A stretch of DNA of 64,000 nt from Treponema sp. (GTDB lineage: Bacteria > Spirochaetota > Spirochaetia > Treponematales > Treponemataceae): contig JAGAZO010000004.1 in assembly GCA_017940005.1 (NCBI GenBank), forward strand, positions 1 to 64,000. The letters are read 5' to 3'. Under the pieces are notes generated by a model. That model searched no databases and was not told the origin of the DNA. It saw nothing but the letters and a program-made list of their open reading frames with translations. Both the position numbers and the translations under genes were made by a program. The first letter of the stretch is position 1, and every line of letters starts with the position of its first letter. Shown one piece after another: positions 43,990-54,158 of the stretch.

Positions 43990-46650
43990 TTATATGGCAA
44001 GCGAGTTGAACACGAGCGCATCGCTTCCCGCGCTCACAGTGACCGTGCTGCCGTCAGAAATGTTTCCTGCAAGCAGTTCTTTTGCAAGCTCATTTTCCAC
44101 ATACGTTTGAATTGCGCGCTTTACTGGGCGCGCTCCAAACGCGGGGTCGTAGCCTTTCTCGGAGAGAAACGAAACGGCGCTTTCGTCAAACGTGATTTTT
44201 ATGCGACGCTCTGAAAGCCGCTCCGCCACGCGCGCAAGCTGATGCGTGACAATTTTGACAATGCTTGACTTGTCGAGGCGCGTGAACATGACAATTTCAT
44301 CGATGCGGTTCAAGAACTCTGGGCGGAATGTCGCTTTGAGCAAACCGCTCACGCTCACTTTTGCGTCAAGCATTTTTTCGTCCGTGTCCGCGTCAAGAAT
44401 CACGTCGCTTCCGAGATTGCTCGTCATAATGATGATAGTGTTCTTAAAATCAACCGCGCGTCCCTGTCCGTCGGTGAGCCTGCCGTCATCAAGCACTTGC
44501 AAAAGCACATTGAACACATCGGGGTGTGCCTTTTCAATTTCGTCAAAGAGCACCACGCTGTACGGACGGCGGCGCACTGCTTCGGTAAGCTGCCCGCCTT
44601 CATCGTAGCCCACATAGCCGGGCGGCGCTCCAATTAAGCGCGACACGGAAAACTTTTCCATGTATTCGCTCATGTCTATTCTGGTGAGCGATTTTTCATC
44701 GTTGAACAAAAAATCCGCGAGCGTTTTTGCAAGCTCCGTTTTGCCGACGCCAGTCGGTCCGATAAACAAAAAACTTCCAAGCGGTTTGTTCGGGTCGCTC
44801 AATCCGGAGCGGTTTCGGCGTATTGCGTCAGAGACGACGAGCACCGCCTCGTCCTGTCCTATGACGCGCTTATGCAGCACGCTTTCAAGCTGCAAAAATT
44901 TTTGCTTTTCGCTCGAAAGCATTTTTGCCACTGGTATTCCCGTCCACTCGCTCACGACGCGCGCAATATCCTCTTCTGTCACTTCTTGCCGCAAAAGCGA
45001 CGGACGTTCTGTAAAATCCGCCACACCGTTTGCCGCATTTGCTGCTGTGCTGCCCGCTTGCATGCCCGCCGGCTGTGCGCCACGAGAACTGCCGTCCGCT
45101 TTGATTGCCGCATCGAGCTCTTTTTGCAAGCTCGGAATGATGCTGTATTTTAGCTCGGCGGCTTTTTCAAGGTTGCCTTCGCGCGTGTATTTTTCTTCGT
45201 TGAACCGCGCCTGCTCAAGTCGCTCTTTGATGTCGCGCCCCTTGTTTATCGCTTCTTTTTCGTTTTGCCACTGCAGCTTCATCGCGTCGCGCTTTACGGT
45301 CAACTCAGAAAGCTCTGCTTCAAGCTTTGCCAGGCGCTCTTTCGACGCAGTGTCAGTTTCTTTTGCAAGCGACTGCTTTTCAATTTGCAACTGCATGATC
45401 TTTCGCTCAATCTGGTCAAGTTCTGTCGGCTGACTTTCAATCTCCATCTTAAGACGACTCATCGCCTCGTCAACTAAGTCAATCGCTTTGTCGGGCATAA
45501 AACGATTTGTGATATAGCGATTGCTCAACGTGGCAGCCGCAACGAGTGCTTCGTCGTCAATGCGCACGCCGTGGTGAATCTCATACTTTTCGCGAAGCCC
45601 GCGCAAAATTGCAATTGTGTCCGCAACAGTCGGCTCGCTACAGTACACAGGCTGAAAGCGCCGCTCAAGAGCCGCATCTTTTTCGATGTATTTGCGATAC
45701 TCGTCGAGCGTCGTCGCACCTATGGCACGAAGCTCTCCGCGCGCGAGCGCCGGCTTCAGCAGATTTGATGCGTCAGTTGAGCCTTCGGCGGAACCAGCGC
45801 CAACAATCGTGTGCAGCTCGTCGATGAACAGAATAATCTGTCCATCGCTCTTTTGCACTTCCGTAATGACTGCTTTCAGCCGCTCTTCAAATTCGCCGCG
45901 GAACTTTGCGCCAGCAACAAGCGCTCCCAAATCGAGCGCGAGCAGGCGTTTATCTTTTAAGCTTTCAGGCACATCGCCCGATGCAATGCGGCGTGCAAGT
46001 CCCTCGACGATTGCCGTTTTGCCAACACCCGGCTCGCCTATGAGCACGGGATTGTTTTTTGTGCGGCGGCACAGCACTTGCATGACGCGCCTGATTTCTT
46101 CGTCGCGCCCGATGACCGGGTCAATTTTATCTTGACGGGCGAGCGCCGTTAAATCGCGGCAAAACTTTTCGAGCGAGCGCAATGAAGATTCCGGGTCCTG
46201 CGAGTTCACCTGCGTGTTGCCCCGCACCGATTTCAACGCTTGCAAAATAGCATTGCGGTTTACACCATGCGCGCGAAGCAGCTGTCCCACGCGCCCGTCT
46301 GAATCGCTCATGGCGACAAGCACGTGTTCTGTAGAAAGGTACTCGTCGTGCAAGTCCGCCATAACGCGCTCCGCTTTTGCAAGCGTCTTTTGCGCTTCTT
46401 GCGAGAGCGTCATCTGCACGTTGCCGCGCACAGACGGATACGACTGCAAAAGGCTCGCGTTTTCCTGCATGAGCACACCCGTTTCTACGCCGATGCGCTC
46501 CACAAGCGGCGGCACAATGCCGTCCTTTTGCTTTAACAATGCGTCGAGTATATGTTCAAGACCTATCTCTGCGTGGTCGTTTTGCTGTGCAAGCGCGCTT
46601 GCGTTTTGGAGCGCGTCTTGCATCTTGAGTGTAAAGTATTCATAGTACAT
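43990..46650 (-). CDS. clpB: ClpB disaggregase (AAA+ chaperone)
   Basis: 886 aa. An N-domain (about 1-150), AAA-1 with Walker A GEPGVGKT and Walker B ILFIDELH, a coiled-coil middle domain (about 410-530) and AAA-2 with [12 protein letters not shown] and [12 protein letters not shown] make a full ClpB. It rescues aggregated proteins with DnaK. No CIRCE or other heat-shock operator is visible upstream. The promoter has a TATTTT -10 that ends 6 bases before the ATG and no Shine-Dalgarno. An insertion rich in Ala/Gly (about 533-555) follows the coiled coil. Confidence 0.97.
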   Translation of the reverse strand: MYYEYFTLKMQDALQNASALAQQNDHAEIGLEHILDALLKQKDGIVPPLVERIGVETGVLMQENASLLQSYPSVRGNVQMTLSQEAQKTLAKAERVMADLHDEYLSTEHVLVAMSDSDGRVGQLLRAHGVNRNAILQALKSVRGNTQVNSQDPESSLRSLEKFCRDLTALARQDKIDPVIGRDEEIRRVMQVLCRRTKNNPVLIGEPGVGKTAIVEGLARRIASGDVPESLKDKRLLALDLGALVAGAKFRGEFEERLKAVITEVQKSDGQIILFIDELHTIVGAGSAEGSTDASNLLKPALARGELRAIGATTLDEYRKYIEKDAALERRFQPVYCSEPTVADTIAILRGLREKYEIHHGVRIDDEALVAAATLSNRYITNRFMPDKAIDLVDEAMSRLKMEIESQPTELDQIERKIMQLQIEKQSLAKETDTASKERLAKLEAELSELTVKRDAMKLQWQNEKEAINKGRDIKERLEQARFNEEKYTREGNLEKAAELKYSIIPSLQKELDAAIKADGSSRGAQPAGMQAGSTAANAANGVADFTERPSLLRQEVTEEDIARVVSEWTGIPVAKMLSSEKQKFLQLESVLHKRVIGQDEAVLVVSDAIRRNRSGLSDPNKPLGSFLFIGPTGVGKTELAKTLADFLFNDEKSLTRIDMSEYMEKFSVSRLIGAPPGYVGYDEGGQLTEAVRRRPYSVVLFDEIEKAHPDVFNVLLQVLDDGRLTDGQGRAVDFKNTIIIMTSNLGSDVILDADTDEKMLDAKVSVSGLLKATFRPEFLNRIDEIVMFTRLDKSSIVKIVTHQLARVAERLSERRIKITFDESAVSFLSEKGYDPAFGARPVKRAIQTYVENELAKELLAGNISDGSTVTVSAGSDALVFNSLAI

Positions 46651-46656
46651 GCTTTA

Positions 46657-46685
46657 AAAATAATAATGAATTGAAAAAACGACAA
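46657..46685 (-). promoter_or_regulatory. clpB promoter, predicted leaderless
   Basis: TTGTCG (46685-46680), 17 bases, TATTTT (46662-46657), then 6 bases to ATG at 46650. The region is A/T-rich, so the -10 is less certain than elsewhere. Confidence 0.45.
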
Positions 46686-46732
46686 TCAAATTATTAAAAA
46701 AGAAATGCCCTTGCGCGCGACGTTCCAAAACG

Positions 46733-47902
46733 TTACAACTCGCCTTCTTCCGCTTGTCCAAACTCGCACAATGCGCCAGCAATATGCGCGTCTTCTATAA
46801 TTTCAAGATTTTTTCCGACATGGCGATACAGCCGCACCTCGCCTACGCCAGTACCGCCCGCCAAAAGCTTCATCACTCTGCGTTTTCCTTCAGGCAGTTC
46901 TATGTTGCGCACAAAAAGCTGTGATGTATAGCATGTAACATCTATATCGACTACCCATTTTTTTGTGTCTGCGCTCACCGACCAATGCAGCTTATCTCCC
47001 TCCTCATCCGCAGGCATCTCTGCGCATGACCACAACGGTTTTGAACTGCTGCGAATCTCTTTTGCTGAAATCGTCACATCAATGTCTTCAAGTTTTACAA
47101 CGAGTGCAAGACGGTCGGCGTACAATCCTTGCACTACAAAACAGGAGTTGAATAGCGTCTTGCCGCTTATGCGGCTTGTTAAATTGGAAGAAGACATGTG
47201 GAAATACGGTGCAGGCAGTGTACGCATAAAATTGATATCAATATATCCACACGATGATTTTGGCACAACACGATAATCATGTCCGTCAAATGAGATGCTT
47301 CCAGCAAATGATGTTTTTGCACCAGCGGGAATCCACGCTTCATTTTTCTCTTTATATTTTTGTGGAAACGCGAACTGTATCTCATAACGCAAATCCCACC
47401 GAACTTCACCTTCATCACATAAATATTCAGGATGCTGAATCAGCTCTGTCGAAGAACATGAAACAGAGCCGCTTAAACGGTCATCAGAAAATACACACGG
47501 TCCTGCTTCAATGGGTGAAAGCTTGAATCCTCCCGATACATTCTTTAGCGAATAATAATTGCATATCTGTTTTGCACCTCGTCCGAAAGCGCCTGCCCGC
47601 ACAGCAACATATGAAGGTGTTACGATTGACTCTGCTTGTAAATCGTGCGCAGCTTTTGTACCGGCAAGCGCGTACTGCAAATCTTCTTCAGAAATTTTTG
47701 TTCGTGTTTTAAAACCGAGTATTGGATTCTCAGTGGCAAGACTTGCATTGAGCATTTCAAGCTCAATAAAAAAGAGCCGTTCGGCACCGGTAGAGACTTC
47801 GAGCCCTGTAAACACAAAGCGGTTCCAGATAATACCGTTTTTCTTAAGCGCATTATTCGGCTTAAATTTACTGCAATTAATAATTTTTTGCGAAGAAGCC
47901 AT
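46733..47902 (-). CDS. Beta-rich cytoplasmic protein of unknown function (389 aa)
   Basis: No confident family. The protein has no signal peptide and is rich in beta strands with aromatic-ended turns. The order of blocks (an N-terminal NGIIWNRFVFTGLE region, a central FDGHDYRVVPKSSCGYID stretch, and MSSSNLTSRISG) vaguely resembles two-lobed tocopherol-cyclase/lipocalin-like proteins of Firmicutes and spirochaetes; this is only an impression. The protein ends in a very acidic tail (FGQAEEGEL). Upstream is a small helical gene in the same orientation with a 19-base gap. Confidence 0.65.
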   Translation of the reverse strand: MASSQKIINCSKFKPNNALKKNGIIWNRFVFTGLEVSTGAERLFFIELEMLNASLATENPILGFKTRTKISEEDLQYALAGTKAAHDLQAESIVTPSYVAVRAGAFGRGAKQICNYYSLKNVSGGFKLSPIEAGPCVFSDDRLSGSVSCSSTELIQHPEYLCDEGEVRWDLRYEIQFAFPQKYKEKNEAWIPAGAKTSFAGSISFDGHDYRVVPKSSCGYIDINFMRTLPAPYFHMSSSNLTSRISGKTLFNSCFVVQGLYADRLALVVKLEDIDVTISAKEIRSSSKPLWSCAEMPADEEGDKLHWSVSADTKKWVVDIDVTCYTSQLFVRNIELPEGKRRVMKLLAGGTGVGEVRLYRHVGKNLEIIEDAHIAGALCEFGQAEEGEL

Positions 47903-47921
47903 CGTAAACCGTATCCTAATG

Positions 47922-48143
47922 TTATTTGAAAATTTTATCGATGCTTTTGCTTATTGCTTTTTTATCCTGCGGAAAATTTGCATCTAAAAATTCAAAACTT
48001 TCTACTGCCGTTCTCTGCGCATGCTCATACCAAATTGCATATAATTCTGATTTCACATCTTCACCTGGATAGGGAGCTCCCTGCACATCAGAAACCAGAT
48101 TTCTGAGCAAGTCAATGCAAGCTTTCGTTTTTTTGTCCATCAT
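47922..48143 (-). CDS. Small helical protein of unknown function (73 aa)
   Basis: A short acidic/basic helical protein with no recognised domain. The ATG at 48143 (MMDKKTKACIDLL) has GAGG 9 bases upstream, which decides the start among several in-frame codons; the longer frame from 48182 would overlap the end of the peptidase gene. It sits between the M16 peptidase (22-base gap) and the 389-residue unknown, in the same orientation, so is probably part of that operon. Confidence 0.6.
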   Translation of the reverse strand: MMDKKTKACIDLLRNLVSDVQGAPYPGEDVKSELYAIWYEHAQRTAVESFEFLDANFPQDKKAISKSIDKIFK

Positions 48144-48165
48144 AGACATACACCTCACAGGATTA

Positions 48166-51100
48166 TTATAGCGACAAATCAATAATAAAACCAGTAGTTT
48201 TTATGGATTTGTCGCAAATTATCACGGTATTCATATCGGCGCATACTTTTTTTATTTTTTCAGCAGCAATATGGAGGCCTGATGCGTCAACAGCAAGAAC
48301 AGCTTTAACAAGCTCATTTCGCACATCTTCCGTTATCGCATACAATTTTTGCTTGAATCCTAGATACCCACGTGCGCCAGGCGCTTGCGGATGCACTATT
48401 TCACCGTACGTACCCGTGACCGCTCGTGCAATATCATCATCATTAAAATCAATAGAACAGACGTCATTAAAACACTGCATGAATGTTTCAAGCGATTGCA
48501 CAGGATTTGGATCGCGATATGTTGAAAATGCAAGCATCTCTTCAATATAGTTGAAAAAAGCTGCTGCTCCGTACGCTCCACCTGTTGTACGAATTCGTTC
48601 CCATAAAATATTTGTCTTCATCCAATGGCAAAGCACTTTGAGCGCTCCCTGTTCCATAGCAGATTGCTTGCCACAATTTACCACTTTTGCAACATATCCT
48701 ACTTGAGAAGCTATCAAACATACCTCATGCATTTCATCATCTTTTTCACTTTCAAAATTCGTCAATGCATAATACGCAGCAGGAGCATGTACAGGTGCAG
48801 GTATAAGCGCATGAAGCCCCACGCGCTTCACAAAATCTGGAATGAGCGGCAGCACAGTTTCAAGAGATTTTTTATCCGCAGTAACGTGCACAATGCCGCC
48901 CGCGCCGCGTATATCTGAAATAATGCGCGTAAACTGTCTTCCAAGCGCAGCATAATCGCCGTTAATAATTTTTTTCAGCGTAAAAAAAAGCGTAAGTCCC
49001 GACCATAGTTCTTCAATTGCATTTGTCCTGTTCAACTTGCGCGCGGCGCGGAGCAACGCATATCGGGAACCTGCAGGAATAAGCGATGAGCGCATTTCAT
49101 TATAAGCCTCCTCTATGAGTGTTTTTATGCGCTCTATATCATTAAACTCCATTCCAATAATCGCTTCTGAAAACAGTGAAAGCGCTTGCGCTGTTTTCTC
49201 TACCGGTAGCTTTATGCTGAATACAATCCAATCACGTCCTATATAATTTTTATCATCCGAAAACAGGTTTGCATTGCGTTCATGTATACATACTGTTCCT
49301 GTAAAAGCACGTACACTCATATCGCCGCAACACAGCGAAACCTCGCGCGAGCACTCGTCCCATTTTTTTCCTTGCCAACCGGTATTTGCCGCACATATAG
49401 TAAACGGATATATATGCGTGTAGTCAGATAGCGGCAATACATCAGCAGGAAAACATACATCAATATACACAATGCCATTTGTAGGCTCTGTATTAATAAA
49501 CAACGGGACATCGCTTCCATCTACACCTTTACACGAAGTGATTTCTGTCTCTATCGGTTCAACATACGGCTTCAAATCAGATGGATTTATATGCGGTATA
49601 CACGCAAGTTCTTTTTCTGTTTCTCTATACCGCTGATATGCATGTAGCGCATCTGTTTCTCGCTTAACAACTTCGCGCGATGTCTTTTTTGAAAAAGCCG
49701 TTATTAACTGCTTTTCTGCTTCTGTCCGCTTTTGTAAAAAAGATTTGTCAGGTGTAACGATGACAAATGAACGTGCAGTATTTTCAAGCAGTATTTTTTT
49801 TATTAAATGTTCTGCATACTGCGCATCATTTGCAAGCTTCGTTTTGATTTTTTCAAAAGCTGTCCGATATGCAAGTGTTGCAGACGGCTCTGTGCCATAG
49901 TTCCATCCGTTGAGCGCCCTGTCCATAAGCTCAATCGCAAATGGCTCTCCGTGCGCACGCACCACTTCCCTATTTGCAAAATCTACCGCAAGGACGGCAG
50001 CATCAATGTCGCTTTGAGGAATGCCTTTCTCACATAAAGTAGTCAACGTAGAAATAATCGTCTCTCGTACTTTTGCCGCATGCTGCTTTTTGACACCGCT
50101 CAAACCAAAATAGAGCATCTGCAAAAATCCTTCACCGCCTCCACCAGCTATGAGCCGCTCTCCTAAATGCGCATCTGTAAGAGCCTTTGAAATAGGCGCC
50201 CCATCATTTCCAGAAAGCAGTTGCAGCAGGAAAATCACTTCCATTGTGTCATCAATGTGCGAAGATTTTCCGTAACGCCAGTTGAGCGTCACAGTAGATT
50301 CTTTTGCATCAGAAGCAGGGCCTACAGCATGTACAGTCACTTCTTTGTCTATCGGGCAAGGCGTTTCCAACTGCATGAACTCTTTTTTCACAGCAGGATA
50401 AACTACCTGCTCTTTTGGCATAGGATAAATTTTTTCAAGGCGTGTTAAAACAGTTTCTTGAATAAAATCGAGCTGTTCTTCTGTTGCAATGTTACCATAT
50501 AAAAAAAGCAGACAGTTTGCTGGACTGTAATATGTGCGGTGAAATTTTTTGAAATCTTCATACGTAAGCGACGGAATTACAAGTGGGTCGCCACCAGAAT
50601 CATTCACATAGCATGTGCCGCTAAAAAGGCTTTTAAACTGTTCGTCAAACGCAACAGAATTAAACGACGAGTAATTGCCCTTCATCTCATTATAGACAAC
50701 ACCTTGAATTGCATAGTTGCCGTTTTCATCAATTTCTAAACGATGCCCTTCCTGCAAAAAAGTTTCTCGCTTTAACAGAGGAAAAAAAACAGCATCGCTG
50801 TACACATCAAGCAAATGAAAATAATCTTTTTTATTAATAGAACTAGCAGGATATACAGTTTTATCCGAATAGGTCATTGCGTTTAAAAACGTGTATACGC
50901 TTTGATTCATCAAATTGACAAATGGCTCTTTGAGTGGAAACTTTTCAGAACCGCAAAAAACAGAATGCTCAAGAATATGAGCAGCACCAGTTGAGTCTGC
51001 TGCCGGTGTGCGAAATGCAAAAGCAAAAAGATTTTCTTTATCGCTATTAAACAAATGAAATACTTCGAGTCCTGTTTTTCTGTGACGTACATAAATTCCT

Positions 51101-51171
51101 TTCGACTCATAATCAGAAATATCAGACAGGGAAATTAAATCAAAACCTTTGTAGAATTGCTGCAAAATCAT
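48166..51171 (-). CDS. M16C-family zinc metallopeptidase (PreP/insulinase-like)
   Basis: 1001 aa, the normal length for presequence-protease-like M16C enzymes made of two related halves. The inverted zinc motif HILEH (65-69) is followed by SVFCGSEKFPLKEPF, and the downstream Glu ligand region YNEMKGNYSSF is present. It should degrade peptides in an enclosed chamber. No signal peptide, so probably cytoplasmic. An AGGAG lies very close to the ATG (2 bases), a weak spacing. It follows fliG by 27 bases. Confidence 0.94.
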   Translation of the reverse strand: MILQQFYKGFDLISLSDISDYESKGIYVRHRKTGLEVFHLFNSDKENLFAFAFRTPAADSTGAAHILEHSVFCGSEKFPLKEPFVNLMNQSVYTFLNAMTYSDKTVYPASSINKKDYFHLLDVYSDAVFFPLLKRETFLQEGHRLEIDENGNYAIQGVVYNEMKGNYSSFNSVAFDEQFKSLFSGTCYVNDSGGDPLVIPSLTYEDFKKFHRTYYSPANCLLFLYGNIATEEQLDFIQETVLTRLEKIYPMPKEQVVYPAVKKEFMQLETPCPIDKEVTVHAVGPASDAKESTVTLNWRYGKSSHIDDTMEVIFLLQLLSGNDGAPISKALTDAHLGERLIAGGGGEGFLQMLYFGLSGVKKQHAAKVRETIISTLTTLCEKGIPQSDIDAAVLAVDFANREVVRAHGEPFAIELMDRALNGWNYGTEPSATLAYRTAFEKIKTKLANDAQYAEHLIKKILLENTARSFVIVTPDKSFLQKRTEAEKQLITAFSKKTSREVVKRETDALHAYQRYRETEKELACIPHINPSDLKPYVEPIETEITSCKGVDGSDVPLFINTEPTNGIVYIDVCFPADVLPLSDYTHIYPFTICAANTGWQGKKWDECSREVSLCCGDMSVRAFTGTVCIHERNANLFSDDKNYIGRDWIVFSIKLPVEKTAQALSLFSEAIIGMEFNDIERIKTLIEEAYNEMRSSLIPAGSRYALLRAARKLNRTNAIEELWSGLTLFFTLKKIINGDYAALGRQFTRIISDIRGAGGIVHVTADKKSLETVLPLIPDFVKRVGLHALIPAPVHAPAAYYALTNFESEKDDEMHEVCLIASQVGYVAKVVNCGKQSAMEQGALKVLCHWMKTNILWERIRTTGGAYGAAAFFNYIEEMLAFSTYRDPNPVQSLETFMQCFNDVCSIDFNDDDIARAVTGTYGEIVHPQAPGARGYLGFKQKLYAITEDVRNELVKAVLAVDASGLHIAAEKIKKVCADMNTVIICDKSIKTTGFIIDLSL

Positions 51172-51198
51172 TACTCCTAAAAATTATTAAATTACAAA

Positions 51199-52359
51199 TT
51201 ATTCGATATATTCATCATCAGCTCGCCCCGCTATTTTAAACTTGCCCTCCTCATATGCAGAACGCAATGTCCATAAAAAATGATTTGTAATATCTGCACA
51301 ATCCTTTTTGAGCATAGGTTTGTGCAGTTGCTCATCTTCAAGCACTGTGTCGCCTCTGCCCTTTGAGATATTGTGAAGAATTTTTTTACGAAATGAATCC
51401 GGTTTTCCTGCAATGAGATATGCAATATCTTTTTCGCTCATCTTGCGCAGCTCTTCTTGAATAAAGCGGTCGTCAGCTTTTTCAACATCATCGATTGTGA
51501 ACAAACGGCTGCGCAAATCATCGCTCAAATCAGGATCGTCATACGAAAGCGTTTTGAGTATTTCATCTTCGCTTGCAGGAGACATACGCCGAAGAATTTC
51601 TGCAAGCGCATTTCTGCCATCAATAGATTCAGCTTTCTCTGTAGAGAGTGAAAGCAGCTTTTCGTGCATCGCTTTATCTGTGCGGCGCAAGACATCTGGC
51701 GAAATCGGCTGTATTTTTGCAAGACGTGAAATGACATCACGCCGCACATCGTTATCCATCTGCTTAATAATTGCCGCAGCTTTATGAGGCGCAATGCGCG
51801 AGAGTACAAGAGACTGCACTGCAAGCGATTCATCTTTGAGCAATAAAAATACGCGCTCATCGTCAGCTTCATTTAAATACTCAAACGGTTTTCCTTCAGT
51901 ATTCGACGCAGCTTTTTGCAACAGCACATCCGCTTTTTGCGTGCCATACGCTTTTTCAAGTATCTCGCGCGCGGCATCAATGCCGACAGGTGTTCTCGAT
52001 TGCTTTAATAAGTCTTGAAATTCCGAAAGAATGGCTGTCGCTTCGTCAGAACTCACATTGCGTATCGATGCAATTTCAGGAATAATCTTTTCTGTTTGCG
52101 CTTCGGTAAGGTGCTGCATCACTTTTGCAGCTTCGTCAACGCCTATCAATAAAAGAAATTTTGCGACGCGTCGATACACGCTGTCCGACTCATCTGCAGG
52201 AACTTTTAGAAGTCCATGCGAAAAGATTTCGTCAACTTGACGGTTCACGCCTGCAAACGGTTTTTCATGTTTTTTTCCACCAGACAAGCTATCAGATTTT
52301 TCACTGTTCTTTTGAGCAGAGCCGCCATATGCTTTTGCGCGGATATCGTTAAGTGTCAT
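51199..52359 (-). CDS. fliG: Flagellar motor switch protein FliG (spirochaetal paralogue)
   Basis: 386 aa. The N-terminal 75 residues are low-complexity and polar; then come the FliG domains: a middle domain with KVMQHLTEAQTEKIIPEI, EREILEKAYG-like and RIAPHKAAAIIKQM blocks, and a C-terminal domain whose charged helix (RKMSEKDIAYLIAG ... FRKKILHNIS) contacts the stator. Spirochaetes usually carry two FliGs; the long N-terminus suggests the FliG1-like one. The start at 52359 (MTLNDIRAKAYGG) is fixed by a promoter whose TATTAT ends 6 bases before it, excluding the longer frame from 52455. Confidence 0.85.
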   Translation of the reverse strand: MTLNDIRAKAYGGSAQKNSEKSDSLSGGKKHEKPFAGVNRQVDEIFSHGLLKVPADESDSVYRRVAKFLLLIGVDEAAKVMQHLTEAQTEKIIPEIASIRNVSSDEATAILSEFQDLLKQSRTPVGIDAAREILEKAYGTQKADVLLQKAASNTEGKPFEYLNEADDERVFLLLKDESLAVQSLVLSRIAPHKAAAIIKQMDNDVRRDVISRLAKIQPISPDVLRRTDKAMHEKLLSLSTEKAESIDGRNALAEILRRMSPASEDEILKTLSYDDPDLSDDLRSRLFTIDDVEKADDRFIQEELRKMSEKDIAYLIAGKPDSFRKKILHNISKGRGDTVLEDEQLHKPMLKKDCADITNHFLWTLRSAYEEGKFKIAGRADDEYIE

Positions 52360-52365
52360 ATGTTT

Positions 52366-52394
52366 ATAATACAGATAAACAGACAGCATGGCAA
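52366..52394 (-). promoter_or_regulatory. fliG promoter, predicted leaderless
   Basis: TTGCCA (52394-52389), 17 bases, TATTAT (52371-52366), then 6 bases to ATG at 52359. This is one of the clearest examples in the window. Confidence 0.7.
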
Positions 52395-52519
52395 CTTGCC
52401 GAGAAAAAAATAGGCATTGTATATTGCTTAATTGGAGCAGTCTGTATGAATCCATATGATATAACAGCGCTTGGAGAAGTACACGAATTTATGAGTTCTT
52501 CAAGCAAATAACTACATAT

Positions 52520-54076
52520 TCAACTAGTGTAGTCATCCTGCAGAATCATTTTGATACAGGCAGCGTTTGTATTTGCAGCGAGCTCATTTGAAAGCTCGAG
52601 CGCACTTTTCTCAAGGCTGATTCCAGCAATGCTCGCAAAACGGCGCGCATTCGCAGAAAGCTCGGACGTACTCGGTGCACTGCATGCATAAATCGTATTG
52701 CGCTCTTCAATAAAGTCTCTGAAAAACTGAGCAAATTCCTCATTCTCAAGAGGCAATCCGTAATAAAAAAATATTTGCACATAATTGTGGATGTGTGCAA
52801 TACGCCGACAACAATTTATGAGAGCTTCAGAAAAATGGCCAGCTTCATCATTGGTAAATACAAGATTTTCTGCAAACACATACAGGCTGTTCCATGCAGC
52901 TTTTTTTTCAGTTTGTGACAACTTAATACATTCAAACTTTTCAGCAGCGTCTGCCACGCGGTCAAGCAATGTATCACCTTCGGTAGTGACAGAGGCCTCA
53001 ACATAGTCTTTTCCATCTGCAATACGCTCCGCAACTGACATAGTGATAGGTGTATTCTGCGACAGAATGTCCATTTCGGCAGTAAGCATGTCAAGCTCGC
53101 TTTTTTGAGGCGCAACATATCCGTTGGCACTCTCTCGGCCTGCAAACAATGCGTTCACTTCTTCCTGCATAACAGGTGAAAAATCAGTTTCTATTTCCAT
53201 GCTCATCGCGTTTTCCTCCAGTTCTTCGTCTTCCGTATGTACTACTAAATCTTCACGTTCTGTAGCCGCAACAGCCTTTTCCTCATCCAATTCTTCAGCG
53301 TCTTCTTCCGTTTCCTCATATTCAAATGCATCGTCAATTACTGTCTCGTCTTCTACAATATCAGTACCAATGAATGCGGTTTCCTCGCTGTTCAACCCGA
53401 CAAAAACCTCGTCTTCATCAGCTTCATCAAATTCAGTTACCTTAATAATTTTTGCTGGCGTTTTATCAAAATCGACAGGAGACAAAATAAGCTCATCATC
53501 GCCACTGTCCTGCTTTTTATACAAACAGCCATTGTATTCATTCACATAAAAAAATCTATTCTCATCAGATATGCGTATGTGGCGTAATGACGTACATCCC
53601 GCAAATGCTCCTGTCTCGAGCACTTCAAGCTGTGCTGGCAAAACGACAGCTTCAAGCGATGTACAGGATGCAACAGCACCGCTCTTAATAATTTTTACTG
53701 TGTCAGGAATAATAAGCGATGTGAGCGATGTGCAGTATGAAAAAACTTCGTCAGGCAATTCAGTGATGCCTGCACGAAATGGAACAGTTGCAAGCGAGTA
53801 ACAACCTGAAAACGCACCGCGTCCAAAAGCATCTACGACATTTGGCATAATTATTTTTTCAAGCGATGAACAATTTTCAAAAAGATAATCAGGAATGACG
53901 CGTACATTCTTTGGCAGCTTTATTCTTTTGAGCAATTTGCAATCGGCAAAAAGCGATGGCGATAAATCAACCACAGAATCGGGAATATCGATTGATTCAA
54001 AGCCAGCAGCCTGCGAAAATGAAATGACTTTTGTGCGATCATCGGAAAGCGTAAGTCCGTTTTCAAGTATACTCAT
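52520..54076 (-). CDS. Cytoplasmic BspA-type leucine-rich-repeat protein
   Basis: 518 aa. Residues about 20-170 hold six 23-residue BspA/TpLRR repeats (for example LFENCSSLEKIIMPN and FAGCTSLRHIRISDEN). A second segment (about 200-320) is extremely acidic, with runs such as EYEETEEDAEELDEE. The C-terminal 190 residues are helical without recognised domain. No signal peptide or anchor is present, unlike the surface BspA proteins, so an internal scaffolding role is likelier. There is no ribosome-binding site; TATAAT ends 6 bases before the ATG. It stands alone downstream of leuB. Confidence 0.85.
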   Translation of the reverse strand: MSILENGLTLSDDRTKVISFSQAAGFESIDIPDSVVDLSPSLFADCKLLKRIKLPKNVRVIPDYLFENCSSLEKIIMPNVVDAFGRGAFSGCYSLATVPFRAGITELPDEVFSYCTSLTSLIIPDTVKIIKSGAVASCTSLEAVVLPAQLEVLETGAFAGCTSLRHIRISDENRFFYVNEYNGCLYKKQDSGDDELILSPVDFDKTPAKIIKVTEFDEADEDEVFVGLNSEETAFIGTDIVEDETVIDDAFEYEETEEDAEELDEEKAVAATEREDLVVHTEDEELEENAMSMEIETDFSPVMQEEVNALFAGRESANGYVAPQKSELDMLTAEMDILSQNTPITMSVAERIADGKDYVEASVTTEGDTLLDRVADAAEKFECIKLSQTEKKAAWNSLYVFAENLVFTNDEAGHFSEALINCCRRIAHIHNYVQIFFYYGLPLENEEFAQFFRDFIEERNTIYACSAPSTSELSANARRFASIAGISLEKSALELSNELAANTNAACIKMILQDDYTS

Positions 54077-54082
54077 ATTTTC

Positions 54083-54111
54083 ATTATAATAGGCTTTTGC
54101 GCTACAAGCAA
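54083..54111 (-). promoter_or_regulatory. LRR-gene promoter, predicted leaderless
   Basis: TTGCTT (54111-54106), 17 bases, TATAAT (54088-54083), then 6 bases to ATG at 54076. Confidence 0.7.
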
Positions 54112-54158
54112 GTACACACCAACTTCCGCATTGAAAACTAGTGTTTATTGACAGTTAT

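Noticed and set aside
44660-46645. Long plus-strand ORFs (up to 257 codons) opposite clpB
   Set aside because: Rich in Ser/Ala/Arg as expected for the antisense of a coding region; clpB is intact.
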